DNA of 64,000 bases from Exiguobacterium acetylicum (lineage in GTDB: Bacteria; Bacillota; Bacilli; Exiguobacteriales; Exiguobacteriaceae): the NCBI RefSeq assembly GCF_022170825.1, contig NZ_CP081878.1:398001-462000 (forward strand). Reading direction: 5' to 3'. Made by a program: the position numbers and the translations under genes. The notes beneath the pieces are model-generated. The model had not been told where the DNA came from. It ran no database searches and saw only the letters and a program-made list of their open reading frames with translations. Shown here piece after piece: positions 50,934 to 59,774 of the stretch; the first letter of the stretch is position 1; the number at the start of each line of letters is the position of its first letter.

Positions 50934-51894
50934 ATTGTGCTTTCGCAAGACGAGCGTAAGGAGCAGGTCGACCAAGCAAGTATCCTTGACCGAGGTCGAA
51001 GCCGAGTTCGCGACAGAGATCGAGTTCTTCTTGCCGTTCGATGCCTTCCGCTAAGATTTGAATCCCCATTTCACGCGTCAGATGACGGGCTTTGCGTAAA
51101 AAGGCTTCCTTTTCTGCATTCGTGTCACAATGATCGATGAACGAACGGTCAATTTTAATATAGTCTGGTTGAAGCAAGGACAGCATATCAAGCGTCGAGA
51201 AACCAGCACCGACATCATCCAGTGCCACTTGAATGCCTTGTTTTTTATACTGTTCAAAGACATGTTTCAAATGATTGACGTCTTCGATTTTTTCCGTCTC
51301 GACGACTTCGAAAACAAGTCGACTTGGATCAACTTGATAACGGTCGACGATTTCAAACGTATGACGCAGGCAATACTCCGGATTATAGATCGTCGATGGA
51401 AGAAAGTTAATGAACGTTTTTGACGTACCCCCAACATGATGTGTCGCGCGAATCGCTTCTTCACGTGCGCGCTGATCGAGTCGAGAATGGAGTCCCATTT
51501 TAGATGCCGTCGAAAATAGGACACCAGGTGAGATCGGGGTATTGTCATCTGCTGCGCGTAGTAGCGCTTCGTTCGCGACGAGAAGATTCTGCTGAATATC
51601 ATAAATCGGTTGCAGGTGACTTGTCATGACACCGTTCTGGATGAAATCGATCGCCGACCGATGCTTCAATTGTTCTAGAAGCACTGAAGCTAAAATAGGT
51701 GCTGTTACGTAGCGTGATTGTGTAGCGCGACAAGATACAGGATAATCTGCTACACGTAAGAGCGATGTAAGTAACTGCTCAAGTTGTTCGAATGATTGAT
51801 AGGAATAGATTTCTGGCGTTGGTGATTGAATATGGAGTGCTCCCGCTTCAACGAAACGGATCGATGTCGTACATTCGGCGCAAGGATGCCACAT
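50932..51894 (-). CDS. EAL-domain cyclic-di-GMP phosphodiesterase
   Basis: I chose ATG 51894 with GAGGTGG upstream; the longer frame begins in the AT-rich spacer. After about 85 N-terminal residues with CxxC (WHPCAECTTS), the EAL domain shows NEALLR, INFLPSTI, FEVVETE, ALDDVGAGFSTLDML, PDYIKIDRSF, LAEGIER and GQGYLLGRP. All metal and catalytic positions known from active enzymes appear filled, so it should cut c-di-GMP. There is no GGDEF or membrane domain, which makes it a soluble 320-residue enzyme. Confidence 0.9.
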   Translation of the reverse strand: MWHPCAECTTSIRFVEAGALHIQSPTPEIYSYQSFEQLEQLLTSLLRVADYPVSCRATQSRYVTAPILASVLLEQLKHRSAIDFIQNGVMTSHLQPIYDIQQNLLVANEALLRAADDNTPISPGVLFSTASKMGLHSRLDQRAREEAIRATHHVGGTSKTFINFLPSTIYNPEYCLRHTFEIVDRYQVDPSRLVFEVVETEKIEDVNHLKHVFEQYKKQGIQVALDDVGAGFSTLDMLSLLQPDYIKIDRSFIDHCDTNAEKEAFLRKARHLTREMGIQILAEGIERQEELDLCRELGFDLGQGYLLGRPAPYARLAKAQ

Positions 51895-52010
51895 AAAGGG
51901 ATGTCCACCTCTCAGTACATCAAAAAAAGATGTATTTATTAAATTGGTTAAATTCTTTACCCTGAACAAAAAAGAAATTAAACCTGTTATTCATAATCAT
52001 TGACCTCATA

Positions 52011-52053
52011 AAAAAAAGAGAAGGAACGACGGACACATTTCCGTACGTTCTCT
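52011..52053 (-). terminator. terminator of the LemA/TPM/DUF1294 operon
   Basis: The imperfect stem AGAGAAGGAACGACGGA pairs with TCCGTACGTTCTCT (about 52017-52053) and, leftward, TTTTTTT follows at 52011-52017. Confidence 0.8.
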
Positions 52054-52073
52054 TCTCTATCGGTTACATTCTT

Positions 52074-52337
52074 TTATTGTGAAGTGTAAACAAACCAGAA
52101 AGCGAGATGCAAGATAGCGGCTATTGGAACGAGCCATTGGAACTTCGCTTTCCGTGTCTTATGACGAACAGTGTACATACCGATCCAAGAACCGAGCGCA
52201 CCACCGAGAAAAGCGATCGTCAACAGTGTCGCTTCCGGTGTCCGGTAAGCATGTTGCCGCGCTCGGCGTTTATCCTGCCACATCGAGCCAAAGCCGATGA
52301 GTGTCAGGAGGAGGTAATAGCCTAAAATGATCCTCAT
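52074..52337 (-). CDS. DUF1294 small membrane protein
   Basis: The 87-residue protein has two or three helices, with the family block GFGSMWQDKRRARQHAYRTP and AFLGGALGSWIGMYTVRHKT. It is the last gene behind TPM and LemA genes, 18 bases away. No function is known for the family. Confidence 0.85.
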   Translation of the reverse strand: MRIILGYYLLLTLIGFGSMWQDKRRARQHAYRTPEATLLTIAFLGGALGSWIGMYTVRHKTRKAKFQWLVPIAAILHLAFWFVYTSQ

Positions 52338-52355
52338 GAGAAAACGACTCCTTTT

Positions 52356-53093
52356 CTAACGTTCGGCACCGCCACCACCGGAACTACCGCCGCCACCACG
52401 ACTGCCACCGTTTCCACCGCCACCCCGCATGATTGCGGAGAAGATATTCAAAATGGCAAAGAAGAACATACCGCCAGTGAACTTCATATCAAGGAATAGG
52501 AGAAGGAGTAGTGCGGCGCCAATCAGAATCTTCATCCAAAGCGGAAGTCCGTCGTCATTTTGGTTCTTCGGAGGATCCTGTGACTCAAGCGACTGATCCT
52601 TTGAAATGACACTGACGACAGCCTTATAAGTTTCGGACGCTGCTTTTCCATACTCACCGTTTTCCTTGTAGGGAACAGCATATTGATCAAGAATACGTCC
52701 GGCTGTGATATCTGTTAGAATCCCTTCGAGTTTATAACCGACCTCGATGCGGAACTGGCGATCTTTTTCATTCGGTGCGACGATGACGAGGACACCGTTG
52801 TCTTTTCCTTCTTGACCGATACCTTGACGCCGGAACGTTTCGTTGGCGTAAGAGCTTAAATCTTGTCCTTTTAAATCGGGGACCGTCTTGAGGACGACTT
52901 GTGCCGTCGTATATTGTTCGAGTTCCTGACCGAGTTGCGCGAGTTCGGCTTCTTCCGACGATGTGAGCAACCGAGCATCATCTTGAATGAAGAAGGCTGC
53001 TCCTGTCCGTTCTGAAACGGCACTAGCTGTTGGAACGAAGAGGAAGAAGACGAAGAACGCGCTCAACAGAAGTCGCGTCCATCGCCGAATCAT
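52356..53093 (-). CDS. TPM-domain (YgcG-type) membrane protein
   Basis: The 245-residue protein has a signal peptide (LLLSAFFVFFLFVPTASA), a TPM phosphatase-like domain (residues about 30-160, DDARLLTSSEEAELAQLGQ and GVLVIVAPNEKDRQF), one or two membrane helices near residue 185-215, and a Gly/Ser-rich C-terminus. It is coupled to lemA by a four-base overlap, the usual pair. The biological role of the pair is uncertain. Confidence 0.88.
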   Translation of the reverse strand: MIRRWTRLLLSAFFVFFLFVPTASAVSERTGAAFFIQDDARLLTSSEEAELAQLGQELEQYTTAQVVLKTVPDLKGQDLSSYANETFRRQGIGQEGKDNGVLVIVAPNEKDRQFRIEVGYKLEGILTDITAGRILDQYAVPYKENGEYGKAASETYKAVVSVISKDQSLESQDPPKNQNDDGLPLWMKILIGAALLLLLFLDMKFTGGMFFFAILNIFSAIMRGGGGNGGSRGGGGSSGGGGAER

Positions 53094-53683
53094 TTCGAAT
53101 CACTGTTAAAGTCGACGGTCGGATTTTCCCGGTCGCTGTCTGAAATCTCGTAATATGGTTTTTTCTCGAATCCGAATTCAGATGCATAGAGTGTCGTTGG
53201 GAAGCTCCGACGTTTTTTGTTGTAGAGGGTTACAGCATCATTGTAATCTTTACGGGCAATCCCGAGACGATTTTCTGTTCCTTCCAGCGTATCCATCAAG
53301 GATTGGAATCGTTCGCTAGATTTTAGTTCCGGATACGTCGTCTGTAAGGCAATCAATCCGCGAAGCGAAGACGTGACTTGTTGGTCGGCTTCGATCCGTT
53401 GTTCAGTTGACGCAGCACGCGCAAGACCCGCTTGGGCTTCGGCAACTTTACCGTATACTTTTTCTTCTTGACCCGCGACACCTTTGACAGTTTCGACGAG
53501 GTTCGGAATCAAGTCCGCACGACGCTTAATTTGATTGTCGACTTGCGACCATTTATTCGATACATCTTCTTCTACATTGACGAGGCTATTGTATTGTCCG
53601 ATTGCTAAAAAGGCAATCACGGCAACGACAACGACTCCGATGATTAATGGGAGTTTTGATCCACTCCGACTTCTACGTGCCAT
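53090..53683 (-). CDS. lemA: LemA-family membrane-anchored protein
   Basis: The 197-residue protein has one N-terminal membrane helix (LPLIIGVVVVAVIAFLAIG) followed by a helical bundle with YNSLVNVEEDVSNKWSQVD and RRADLIPNLVETVKG, the LemA hallmarks. It lies first in an operon with a TPM protein and DUF1294. Confidence 0.92.
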   Translation of the reverse strand: MARRSRSGSKLPLIIGVVVVAVIAFLAIGQYNSLVNVEEDVSNKWSQVDNQIKRRADLIPNLVETVKGVAGQEEKVYGKVAEAQAGLARAASTEQRIEADQQVTSSLRGLIALQTTYPELKSSERFQSLMDTLEGTENRLGIARKDYNDAVTLYNKKRRSFPTTLYASEFGFEKKPYYEISDSDRENPTVDFNSDSK

Positions 53684-53762
53684 ACGGCATTCACTCCTTT
53701 ATATGTGTCTCATCCCTATATACCCTTAACTAAGTGAATTAGTTTCAAAAAAATTAAAAAAC

Positions 53763-53783
53763 CGCCAGCTAAAATAGCTGGCG
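53763..53783 (-). terminator. terminator of uppP
   Basis: The perfect 8-base stem CGCCAGCT (53763-53770) with 53776-53783 is followed leftward by TTTTTTAATTTTTT. Confidence 0.85.
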
Positions 53784-53792
53784 ATTGAAAAA

Positions 53793-54629
53793 TTACATGT
53801 AGACGATGACAGCAAGAACAGCTGCTAAGACAAGGCGGTAGATCGCGAATGGCACGAGTTTGATCTTGTTGATGAGCTTCAAGAAGAAGCGGATCGATAA
53901 GAGGGCAAACACGAACGACGCGACAAAACCGACAGCATAGAATGCGAAGTGGTTCGGTTGAATGTCCGACCAGTTCTTAACGAGCGAAAGGAAACTAGCA
54001 CCGAACATGATCGGTACAGCCATAATGAACGTAAAGTCAGCTGCCGTCCGGTGATTCATCCCGAGGAAGACCCCTCCGGAAATCGTTGAACCGGAACGGG
54101 AGAAACCTGGCCAGAGTGAAATACATTGGAACAGACCGACGAGTGCTGCTTGGCGGTATGTAATCTGATCAAGTGATGTTGTTTTTGGTTCCTTTGGTCC
54201 GAGTTTATCGGCTGCGATCATCAAGAGAGCACCAACTGCAAGACCGATGATGACTGTTTCAATCGAGAAGAGGTTCTCATCGATGAAGTCTTCGAATAAC
54301 AATCCAAGAATACCAGCTGGTAGAAGACCGATCAAGACGTGGCGTAGTTTTAATTTGTGTGTACCTGATGCATCGTGTTCTCCTTCAATCTTATACAAAC
54401 CGATTAAGCTGAAGAGACGTTTCCAAAAGACGACGACGACAGCAAGAATCGATCCAAGCTGGATAACGATCTTAAAGGTATTTGCGGAATACTTACCGAG
54501 AAATTCCGTTGTTTGCAACCACATGTCATCGACGATGATCATATGACCCGTTGAAGAGACCGGTGCAAATTCCGTCATCCCCTCGACGAAACCGAGTAAG
54601 AGCGCTTTTAAAAGTTCAATGATTGTCAT
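53793..54629 (-). CDS. uppP: undecaprenyl-diphosphatase
   Basis: The 278-residue protein has eight predicted membrane helices and both active-site blocks: FVEGMTEFAPVSSTGHM near residue 14 and SLWPGFSRSGSTISGG near residue 170. It recycles the undecaprenyl carrier for wall synthesis and confers bacitracin tolerance. It stands alone with its own terminator. Confidence 0.95.
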   Translation of the reverse strand: MTIIELLKALLLGFVEGMTEFAPVSSTGHMIIVDDMWLQTTEFLGKYSANTFKIVIQLGSILAVVVVFWKRLFSLIGLYKIEGEHDASGTHKLKLRHVLIGLLPAGILGLLFEDFIDENLFSIETVIIGLAVGALLMIAADKLGPKEPKTTSLDQITYRQAALVGLFQCISLWPGFSRSGSTISGGVFLGMNHRTAADFTFIMAVPIMFGASFLSLVKNWSDIQPNHFAFYAVGFVASFVFALLSIRFFLKLINKIKLVPFAIYRLVLAAVLAVIVYM

Positions 54630-54966
54630 GATAATCTCCTTCTGTATGTTGTGCTAGTTAAAAACATATCATGTTTTATTCTTGTGAGATAGAACTAATT
54701 GGAATATCGGGCGCAGGTCTGAGAAGGTATGATACGCCTCAGACGAAACCTGATGCCTAGATTCGTTTGTTTAAGAGTGAGCAGTTACCTGCATTTCATA
54801 GGATATTCAGTCATTTTTATTGATAGTAAGATAGCATTTTGAGAAGGGGAATCCTTCTGTTGTTACACAAGGTCAGAAAAACTTCAAACTAATAAGGGAT
54901 TCATGAATGTAAAAAGAGAAAAACGAGCAATAGACGGTTGTGTCCACTACTCGTTTCGTAACGCGC
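54630..54966. other. gene-free interval between uppP and the ZIP transporter gene
   Basis: This 337-base stretch is AT-rich and holds no convincing frame. It contains an inverted repeat GTCTGAG (54717-54723) with CTCAGAC (54738-54744), flanked by CAGGT and ACCTG, about 90 bases before uppP in its leader, and the ZIP terminator at 54921-54956. Nothing else was recognised. Confidence 0.5.
54921..54956 (-). terminator. terminator of the ZIP transporter gene
   Basis: AAACGAG (54921-54927) pairs with CTCGTTT (54950-54956) and, leftward, TTTTTCTC follows. The loop of 22 bases is large. Confidence 0.6.
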
Positions 54967-55779
54967 TCATCCTAAAGCGACATCGAGGATCATCATGACG
55001 GTAAAACCGACCATCAGACCAAGTGTTGCTAAGTCGGATCCGTTCTCTGCTTGTGATTCTGGAATCAATTCTTCGACGACGACGAAAATCATTGCGCCAG
55101 CAGCGAACGATAATGCATATGGCAAAAGTGGTTGAACGAAGAAGACGGCAGCTGCTCCGACCATCGCAGCAATCGGTTCGACGATCGCTGACAATTGACC
55201 GTAATGAAAGGCGCGCCGGCGCGACATGCCTTCGCCGCGTAGTGGAATCGATAATGCCGCACCTTCCGGCATATTTTGAATTCCGATACCGAGTGCGAGT
55301 GTCAACGCACCAGCGACGGTCGCACCGTCCATATTAAGTGCTGCCGCTCCGAAGGCAACCCCAATCGCAAGACCTTCTGGGATATTATGCAACGTAATCG
55401 CAAGAAACAGTAACGTTGTTTTCTTGAGTCCTGTTGAAGGACCTTCAGCTGTTTCGAGTGGTGCGGATAAGTGCAAATGCGGTGTAACGAAGTCAAGCAA
55501 ACGAACGAAGAAACCACCAGCGAGGAAGCCGATTGCAGCCGGAATCCAAGCAATTCCACCGTCTTGCTCCGTGAACTCGATCGCTGGTGCGAGTAGAGAC
55601 CAAAATGACGCGGCAATCATGACACCGGCTGCAAAACCGAGCATCATGTTCATGACGCGTTTTTCAATCGTCGTAAAGACGAAGACGAGTGCCGCACCAA
55701 GTGCGGTTAACCCCCATGTCATCATACCAGCAAGTAATGCTTGCACGACGACGGGGAGGGAAGTAAACCAATCTAACAT
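54967..55779 (-). CDS. ZIP-family metal transporter
   Basis: The 270-residue protein has eight predicted helices and the ZIP signature in helices 4 and 5: AITLHNIPEGLAIGVAFG and GIGIQNMPEGAALSIPLRG, where His, Asn, Pro and Glu line the metal path. It imports zinc or other divalent metals; metal choice cannot be read. A histidine-containing loop (FVTPHLHLSAP) lies before helix 4. Confidence 0.92.
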   Translation of the reverse strand: MLDWFTSLPVVVQALLAGMMTWGLTALGAALVFVFTTIEKRVMNMMLGFAAGVMIAASFWSLLAPAIEFTEQDGGIAWIPAAIGFLAGGFFVRLLDFVTPHLHLSAPLETAEGPSTGLKKTTLLFLAITLHNIPEGLAIGVAFGAAALNMDGATVAGALTLALGIGIQNMPEGAALSIPLRGEGMSRRRAFHYGQLSAIVEPIAAMVGAAAVFFVQPLLPYALSFAAGAMIFVVVEELIPESQAENGSDLATLGLMVGFTVMMILDVALG

Positions 55780-55830
55780 GACTATTCCTTCTTTCCAGGC
55801 ACGATTTGAAACGACTATCTGTATGAGAGC

Positions 55831-56160
55831 TTACCCGTTTTCAATCCGGACGATTCGTGTGAAAGGAATTTCCACTACTTCACGACCACGCAAAAAGAGA
55901 ACGGAACGTTCAGGTTCTAGCCGTTCCACGAAACCGACGACCGTCACGTAGCTACTTTCCTTATAATACGTGATTTCGAGTTCGTTTCCTTCTATTAAAG
56001 CTTCTTGAAGTAGAAAGTGCCACGATTCTTGTAGTTGTTCATCGATTTCAGGTAAGTCGAGTTGGTGCATCTGGATATAGTACTCTCGTAATAGTTGTAA
56101 GTGCTCTGGCATGAGAAAAGGAATCCATTTTAAATTTCCCCGGTCACGATACGCTGTCAT
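55831..56160 (-). CDS. YolD-like protein
   Basis: The 109-residue protein starts MTAYRDRGNLKWIPFLMPEH, the YolD pattern, and ends with FLRGREVVEIPFTRIVRIE. YolD-like genes accompany Y-family polymerase genes in Bacillales and phages. It overlaps the polymerase gene by 17 bases, so it shares the LexA-controlled promoter. Its molecular role is unknown. Confidence 0.88.
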   Translation of the reverse strand: MTAYRDRGNLKWIPFLMPEHLQLLREYYIQMHQLDLPEIDEQLQESWHFLLQEALIEGNELEITYYKESSYVTVVGFVERLEPERSVLFLRGREVVEIPFTRIVRIENG

Positions 56161-57466
56161 TCAAGTCACCTCCAGGATGACCGCCAACGAAACGGAGACG
56201 ACGCTTGGCGACACTCGTATCGAGAAATGAGACGGCGAGGCGAATCGTTCCTTTCCCGTAGCGGAGGTTGACGATGTCCATTGCTTTTAATAGACGTCGC
56301 CGCTTCCAGTTGCGCGTATTGTCCTCGAACAGTGAGAGCTGTAAAGTACCTTGATCAGCAGTCAAGTGACCGAGCGAAACGGAAAGGAACCGAACAGGTT
56401 CCCCGTCGAGCCAATTCGGTTCGAATAATTGTAAGACATGACGAAGAATGATTCGCTCATCCGATGTCGGATAAGGCAACCGGACTTGACGTGAGAAGCC
56501 ACTTCGGACGACGTTTCGGGAATAGCGGACACCGATATGGACGGTCCAGCCGACTTGATTTGAAAAGCGACAACGTGCGGCAACATCCTGAACGAGTTCA
56601 TTGAGTACATTTCGAATTCGGTCGAATTGATAATAGTCCTGCATCAAGGTCACACCATGTCCGATCGTCCGTTGAGGAGCTTTTTCGAACAGATGACGAG
56701 GAGGAAGAAGTGTCGGTGAAGCGTCGAGACCCCAAGCATGATGCCACAGTTCAGCGCCGATGATACCGAAGCGCTCGTGTAATTCTTCGACCGGGCGCAT
56801 GGCAAGATCACCAATCGTCTCGATACCCATCATCTGTAGGTGTTGCTCCATTCGCTGTCCAACGCCCCACATCTTTCGAATCGGAAAATCGTGCAGGAGT
56901 CGCGCGATATCAGCATAACCACAACGCGCAATCCCTTCTTTTTTACCGATCAAATCCAGGGTCAGTTTTGCGATGACATTGTTCGGTCCAATTCCGATAC
57001 GAACGTGAATACCGGTCTGCTTAAAAACCGCTTCCTGAATACGACGGGCAGCTTGAAAGTCGGAGCCAAACAAGCGATTGGTTCCAGTCATATCAATGAA
57101 ACTTTCATCAATCGAGTAGACGCGGATCGCTTCCGGTGGGGCGAATTGATGCAGAACATCAAGGACACGAATCGACGTCTTCATATAAGCGAGCATGCGC
57201 GGTTCGACAAGCTTGATCGTGCGACGGATAGCGTACGGCAATTGCTCGATTTCATACAGGCGACCGGCTGTTTTGATTCCAAGTGCTTTTAGGGCAGGGG
57301 TGGCAGCGAGAATGACGGACCCGCTGCGTTTTAAATCGGAGACGACCGCAAGGCGTGTCGTCAAAGGAGGGAGGTTACGATATTGGCATTCGCAACTGGC
57401 GTAGAAGGAAACGCTATCGACGCAAAAAATCCGTTTATCTTGTGGTAAAACAACGGAAGGAAACAT
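56144..57466 (-). CDS. Y-family DNA polymerase (UvrX/YqjW type)
   Basis: I chose ATG 57466 after AAAGGAGTG. The 440-residue protein has the palm metal Asp in IFCVDSVSFYASCE, the steric block YSIDESFIDMTG with catalytic Asp-Glu near residue 115, and GIGPNNVIAKLTLDLIGKK. It is an error-prone lesion-bypass polymerase. The length and the YolD partner place it with UvrX/YqjW rather than the housekeeping DinB. A LexA box lies upstream, so the SOS response controls it. Confidence 0.92.
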   Translation of the reverse strand: MFPSVVLPQDKRIFCVDSVSFYASCECQYRNLPPLTTRLAVVSDLKRSGSVILAATPALKALGIKTAGRLYEIEQLPYAIRRTIKLVEPRMLAYMKTSIRVLDVLHQFAPPEAIRVYSIDESFIDMTGTNRLFGSDFQAARRIQEAVFKQTGIHVRIGIGPNNVIAKLTLDLIGKKEGIARCGYADIARLLHDFPIRKMWGVGQRMEQHLQMMGIETIGDLAMRPVEELHERFGIIGAELWHHAWGLDASPTLLPPRHLFEKAPQRTIGHGVTLMQDYYQFDRIRNVLNELVQDVAARCRFSNQVGWTVHIGVRYSRNVVRSGFSRQVRLPYPTSDERIILRHVLQLFEPNWLDGEPVRFLSVSLGHLTADQGTLQLSLFEDNTRNWKRRRLLKAMDIVNLRYGKGTIRLAVSFLDTSVAKRRLRFVGGHPGGDLNDSVS

Positions 57467-57489
57467 GTGAATCACTCCTTTACACAAAA

Positions 57490-57501
57490 GAACGTATGTT
57501 C
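57490..57501. promoter_or_regulatory. LexA (DinR) box
   Basis: GAACGTATGTTC fits the Bacillus SOS consensus GAACRNRYGTTC core. It lies 24 bases upstream of the polymerase start, where a bound repressor would block polymerase access. Confidence 0.85.
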
Positions 57502-57641
57502 TTATTTTGATTTTCCTTGACTATAGCATGGTCTCAAAGTGTCTCAAAATAAAAACTGTTGAAAAGAGGGAGATTTGGACGATTTACCTTCATGCAAACG
57601 GAGTTTGATACACTAGGATAGAGAAAAAAGGGGGAATCTCC

Positions 57642-58280
57642 ATGAAAGAGACGATTATCCGTTTACCAGAATTACCGAAGACACTTCAGACAGAAACATT
57701 CAATCAAGTTGAAATCGATGATCCGTACTTAAAAGGAGTGCGCTACGAGAAGGAACCGATACCCGTTGAACTGACAGAACGTATCGATGCTTATCAAGTC
57801 TATTTTCAAAATGTCTCGTTTGCTAATCTCACATTTGATCGTGGTTCGTTCGAAGATATCCGGTTCGAGCAGTGCGATTTAACAGGATGTCACTTCCAAG
57901 AAACACGTTTTCATCGCGTGTCCTTTGTCGGATGCCGGATGACAGGCATACAATTCGAAGATTGTACGCTAGATCATTTGACGATTCAGGAAGGGCTTGC
58001 GGATTACGCACAGTTCATTCGCAGTACGGTCCGTCATCAACACTGGAGCGAAACGACGATGAAGGAAGCACAGTTCTTCGAAGTGAAGGCGATGAATTGG
58101 AAACTCGACACCCTCCGGCTACAGGATAGCCAATGGATTGAAACACCGTTAAAAGGTCTTGATTTTCGGCAAGCTGATTTATCCGGCATCACCGTCGATC
58201 CACGTTTTTTACCGGGTGCTGTGATTACGGAAGAGCAAGCAGTCGCCTTTGCTCGTTTATTAGGTCTCGTCATCCCATAA
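57642..58280 (+). CDS. pentapeptide-repeat protein
   Basis: The 212-residue protein has a right-handed quadrilateral beta helix made of five-residue repeats, for example NLTFDRGSFEDIRFEQCDL and LDFRQADLSGITVD. It is shorter than typical fluoroquinolone-protecting Qnr proteins by a few residues but has a similar size range; Qnr function is not shown. AGGGGGAATC precedes the ATG and a strong terminator follows. Confidence 0.85.
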   Translation: MKETIIRLPELPKTLQTETFNQVEIDDPYLKGVRYEKEPIPVELTERIDAYQVYFQNVSFANLTFDRGSFEDIRFEQCDLTGCHFQETRFHRVSFVGCRMTGIQFEDCTLDHLTIQEGLADYAQFIRSTVRHQHWSETTMKEAQFFEVKAMNWKLDTLRLQDSQWIETPLKGLDFRQADLSGITVDPRFLPGAVITEEQAVAFARLLGLVIP

Positions 58281-58330
58281 CAAAAGAAGTCCTTTTTTCG
58301 ATGGATGATTCGAAAAAGGACTTCTTTTTC
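58281..58330. terminator. bidirectional terminator
   Basis: AAAAGAAGTCCTTTTTTCGA pairs with TCGAAAAAGGACTTCTTTTT with one bulge; it serves the convergent pentapeptide and MBL genes. Confidence 0.85.
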
Positions 58331-58343
58331 ATTAGAGCTACTA

Positions 58344-59099
58344 TTAAAACGACATCGTTTCGCCATCGTCCGGAATCAGGAAATGAGCAGAAAGGTGGAA
58401 AGCAGCTAAAAAATCAGCAATCATATCACGCCGCAAGAGGCAATGGTTGACGGACTCAAGATGCGAGACGATAATCGTTGCTTCCGCTGCCGCTTCGTGT
58501 ACCGCAAGGAGATCGCGCTGTGACATCGTAATCGGTTCTCCAGTCAGGAACTGGGCAGCCCCACTGTTGACGACGATGATGTCTGGTGTATGTTGTTCAA
58601 TCGCGTGTGCGACCTCATCACACCAAATCGTATCACCTGCGATATAGAGCGTCGGTTCGTCAGGATGGGTGAGGACAAGTCCAGACACACGTCCCATCCG
58701 TTCCCCGATTTCCCCGACACCGTGTCGTCCGCCTGTTCGATGGATCTGGATATCCCCGATCGTCACACCGGAATCGAAGGAAGAGACGTTCGTGAAGCCG
58801 GCTTCTCGAATCTGCTGTGCGTCCTCTTCTTGCTGGGCATAAAGAGGTAAATGCTTGGGTAGAAGTTGCTTTGCGGCATCATCGAAATGATCAGCATGCA
58901 AATGGGTGACGAAGATGGCATCGGGATCGAGCAGTGTGTTGACATCGACCGGTAAGTCGACGAGTGGGTTGGCGACAGCATTCGGTGTCTGTCCAAACGG
59001 AGGCAAACTTCCTTTATCGCCGAGAAACGGATCGATCAGTAAGACTTGATTGGCATACGTAATAACGAGTGTTGCATTGCGAATTTGTTGAATATCCAT
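58344..59099 (-). CDS. MBL-fold hydrolase (UlaG/YtkL-like)
   Basis: I chose ATG 59099 because GAGAGG lies nine bases upstream; ATG 59108 overlaps that site. The 251-residue protein has VTHLHADHFDDAA (HxHxDH) near residue 70, the His of GGRHGVGEIGERMG, the Asp of IAGDTIW and the His of VSHLESVNHC. It belongs to the beta-lactamase-like L-ascorbate-6-phosphate lactonase-like branch; its substrate is unknown. Confidence 0.85.
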   Translation of the reverse strand: MDIQQIRNATLVITYANQVLLIDPFLGDKGSLPPFGQTPNAVANPLVDLPVDVNTLLDPDAIFVTHLHADHFDDAAKQLLPKHLPLYAQQEEDAQQIREAGFTNVSSFDSGVTIGDIQIHRTGGRHGVGEIGERMGRVSGLVLTHPDEPTLYIAGDTIWCDEVAHAIEQHTPDIIVVNSGAAQFLTGEPITMSQRDLLAVHEAAAEATIIVSHLESVNHCLLRRDMIADFLAAFHLSAHFLIPDDGETMSF

Positions 59100-59159
59100 C
59101 AGGTTCATCCTCTCTACATGACTCGGGTTAACTATTCCCCATCTGGCATTCGATGAATC

Positions 59160-59648
59160 CTATCGCAAGCGTTTCTCCATCGCCATGACGTCGACATATT
59201 CGCCGTTCAATCTCCCTTGTTCCTTAAACGTTCCGACAATCCGGAAGCCGGAACGGATATAGAGTTTTTGTCCGATTTTATTGAACGGGAAGGTAAAGAG
59301 GATCAGCTTATGCATCTGATGATCACGGGCATGTTGTTCAATCGTTTCAAGCAACCGTGTTCCAATCCCTTGTCCGCGATGGGTCCGGGTGATATAAACC
59401 GAAATCTCACCGACTGTCGCGTAGACAGGACGCGGATTGTAAGGGTCGAGGGAGATGAAGCCGAGGACACCTGTTTCATCTTCAGCGACATATCCGGCAT
59501 ATCGCTCCGTTCGTTCCGCAAACCACTGGGTCATGAAGGATAAGTCCTTTTGGTCGGTCTCAAGCGTTGCGATCCGATCTTCGATGCCTTCATTGTAGAT
59601 GGCGAGAATCGCTGGTAAGTCGTGTTCCGTTACGGGACGAATATGCAT
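59160..59648 (-). CDS. GNAT acetyltransferase, phosphinothricin-acetyltransferase-like
   Basis: I chose ATG 59648 with GAGGAA nine bases upstream. The 162-residue protein shows the PAT-like start IRPVTEHDLPAILAIYNEGI, the EISVYITRTHRGQGIGTRLL acetyl-CoA block near residue 85 and FPFNKIGQKLYIRSGFRIVG. Natural substrates of such enzymes include amino acid analogues such as methionine sulfoximine; none is shown here. Confidence 0.87.
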   Translation of the reverse strand: MHIRPVTEHDLPAILAIYNEGIEDRIATLETDQKDLSFMTQWFAERTERYAGYVAEDETGVLGFISLDPYNPRPVYATVGEISVYITRTHRGQGIGTRLLETIEQHARDHQMHKLILFTFPFNKIGQKLYIRSGFRIVGTFKEQGRLNGEYVDVMAMEKRLR

Positions 59649-59725
59649 GACGCTCACTTCCTCATCGCTTTTCCTTCATTATATCGGTTGCGTAGCGATG
59701 TAGTGATATGTTTGTGCAATAAGAA

Positions 59726-59766
59726 AAAGCGGTGATTCTCTTCATATAGAAGAAAATCGCCGCTTT
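59726..59766 (-). terminator. terminator of the mtnWXBD operon
   Basis: AAAGCGG (59726-59732) and CCGCTTT (59760-59766) pair, continued inward by GATT/AATC and TCTTC/GAAGA; leftward, a T-run follows. Confidence 0.8.
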
Positions 59767-59774
59767 TGTCGTTC

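Noticed and set aside
57642-58280. Quinolone-resistance (Qnr) protein call for the pentapeptide-repeat protein.
   Set aside because: The repeats are irregular and no Qnr-specific loops can be seen; only the general family is supported.
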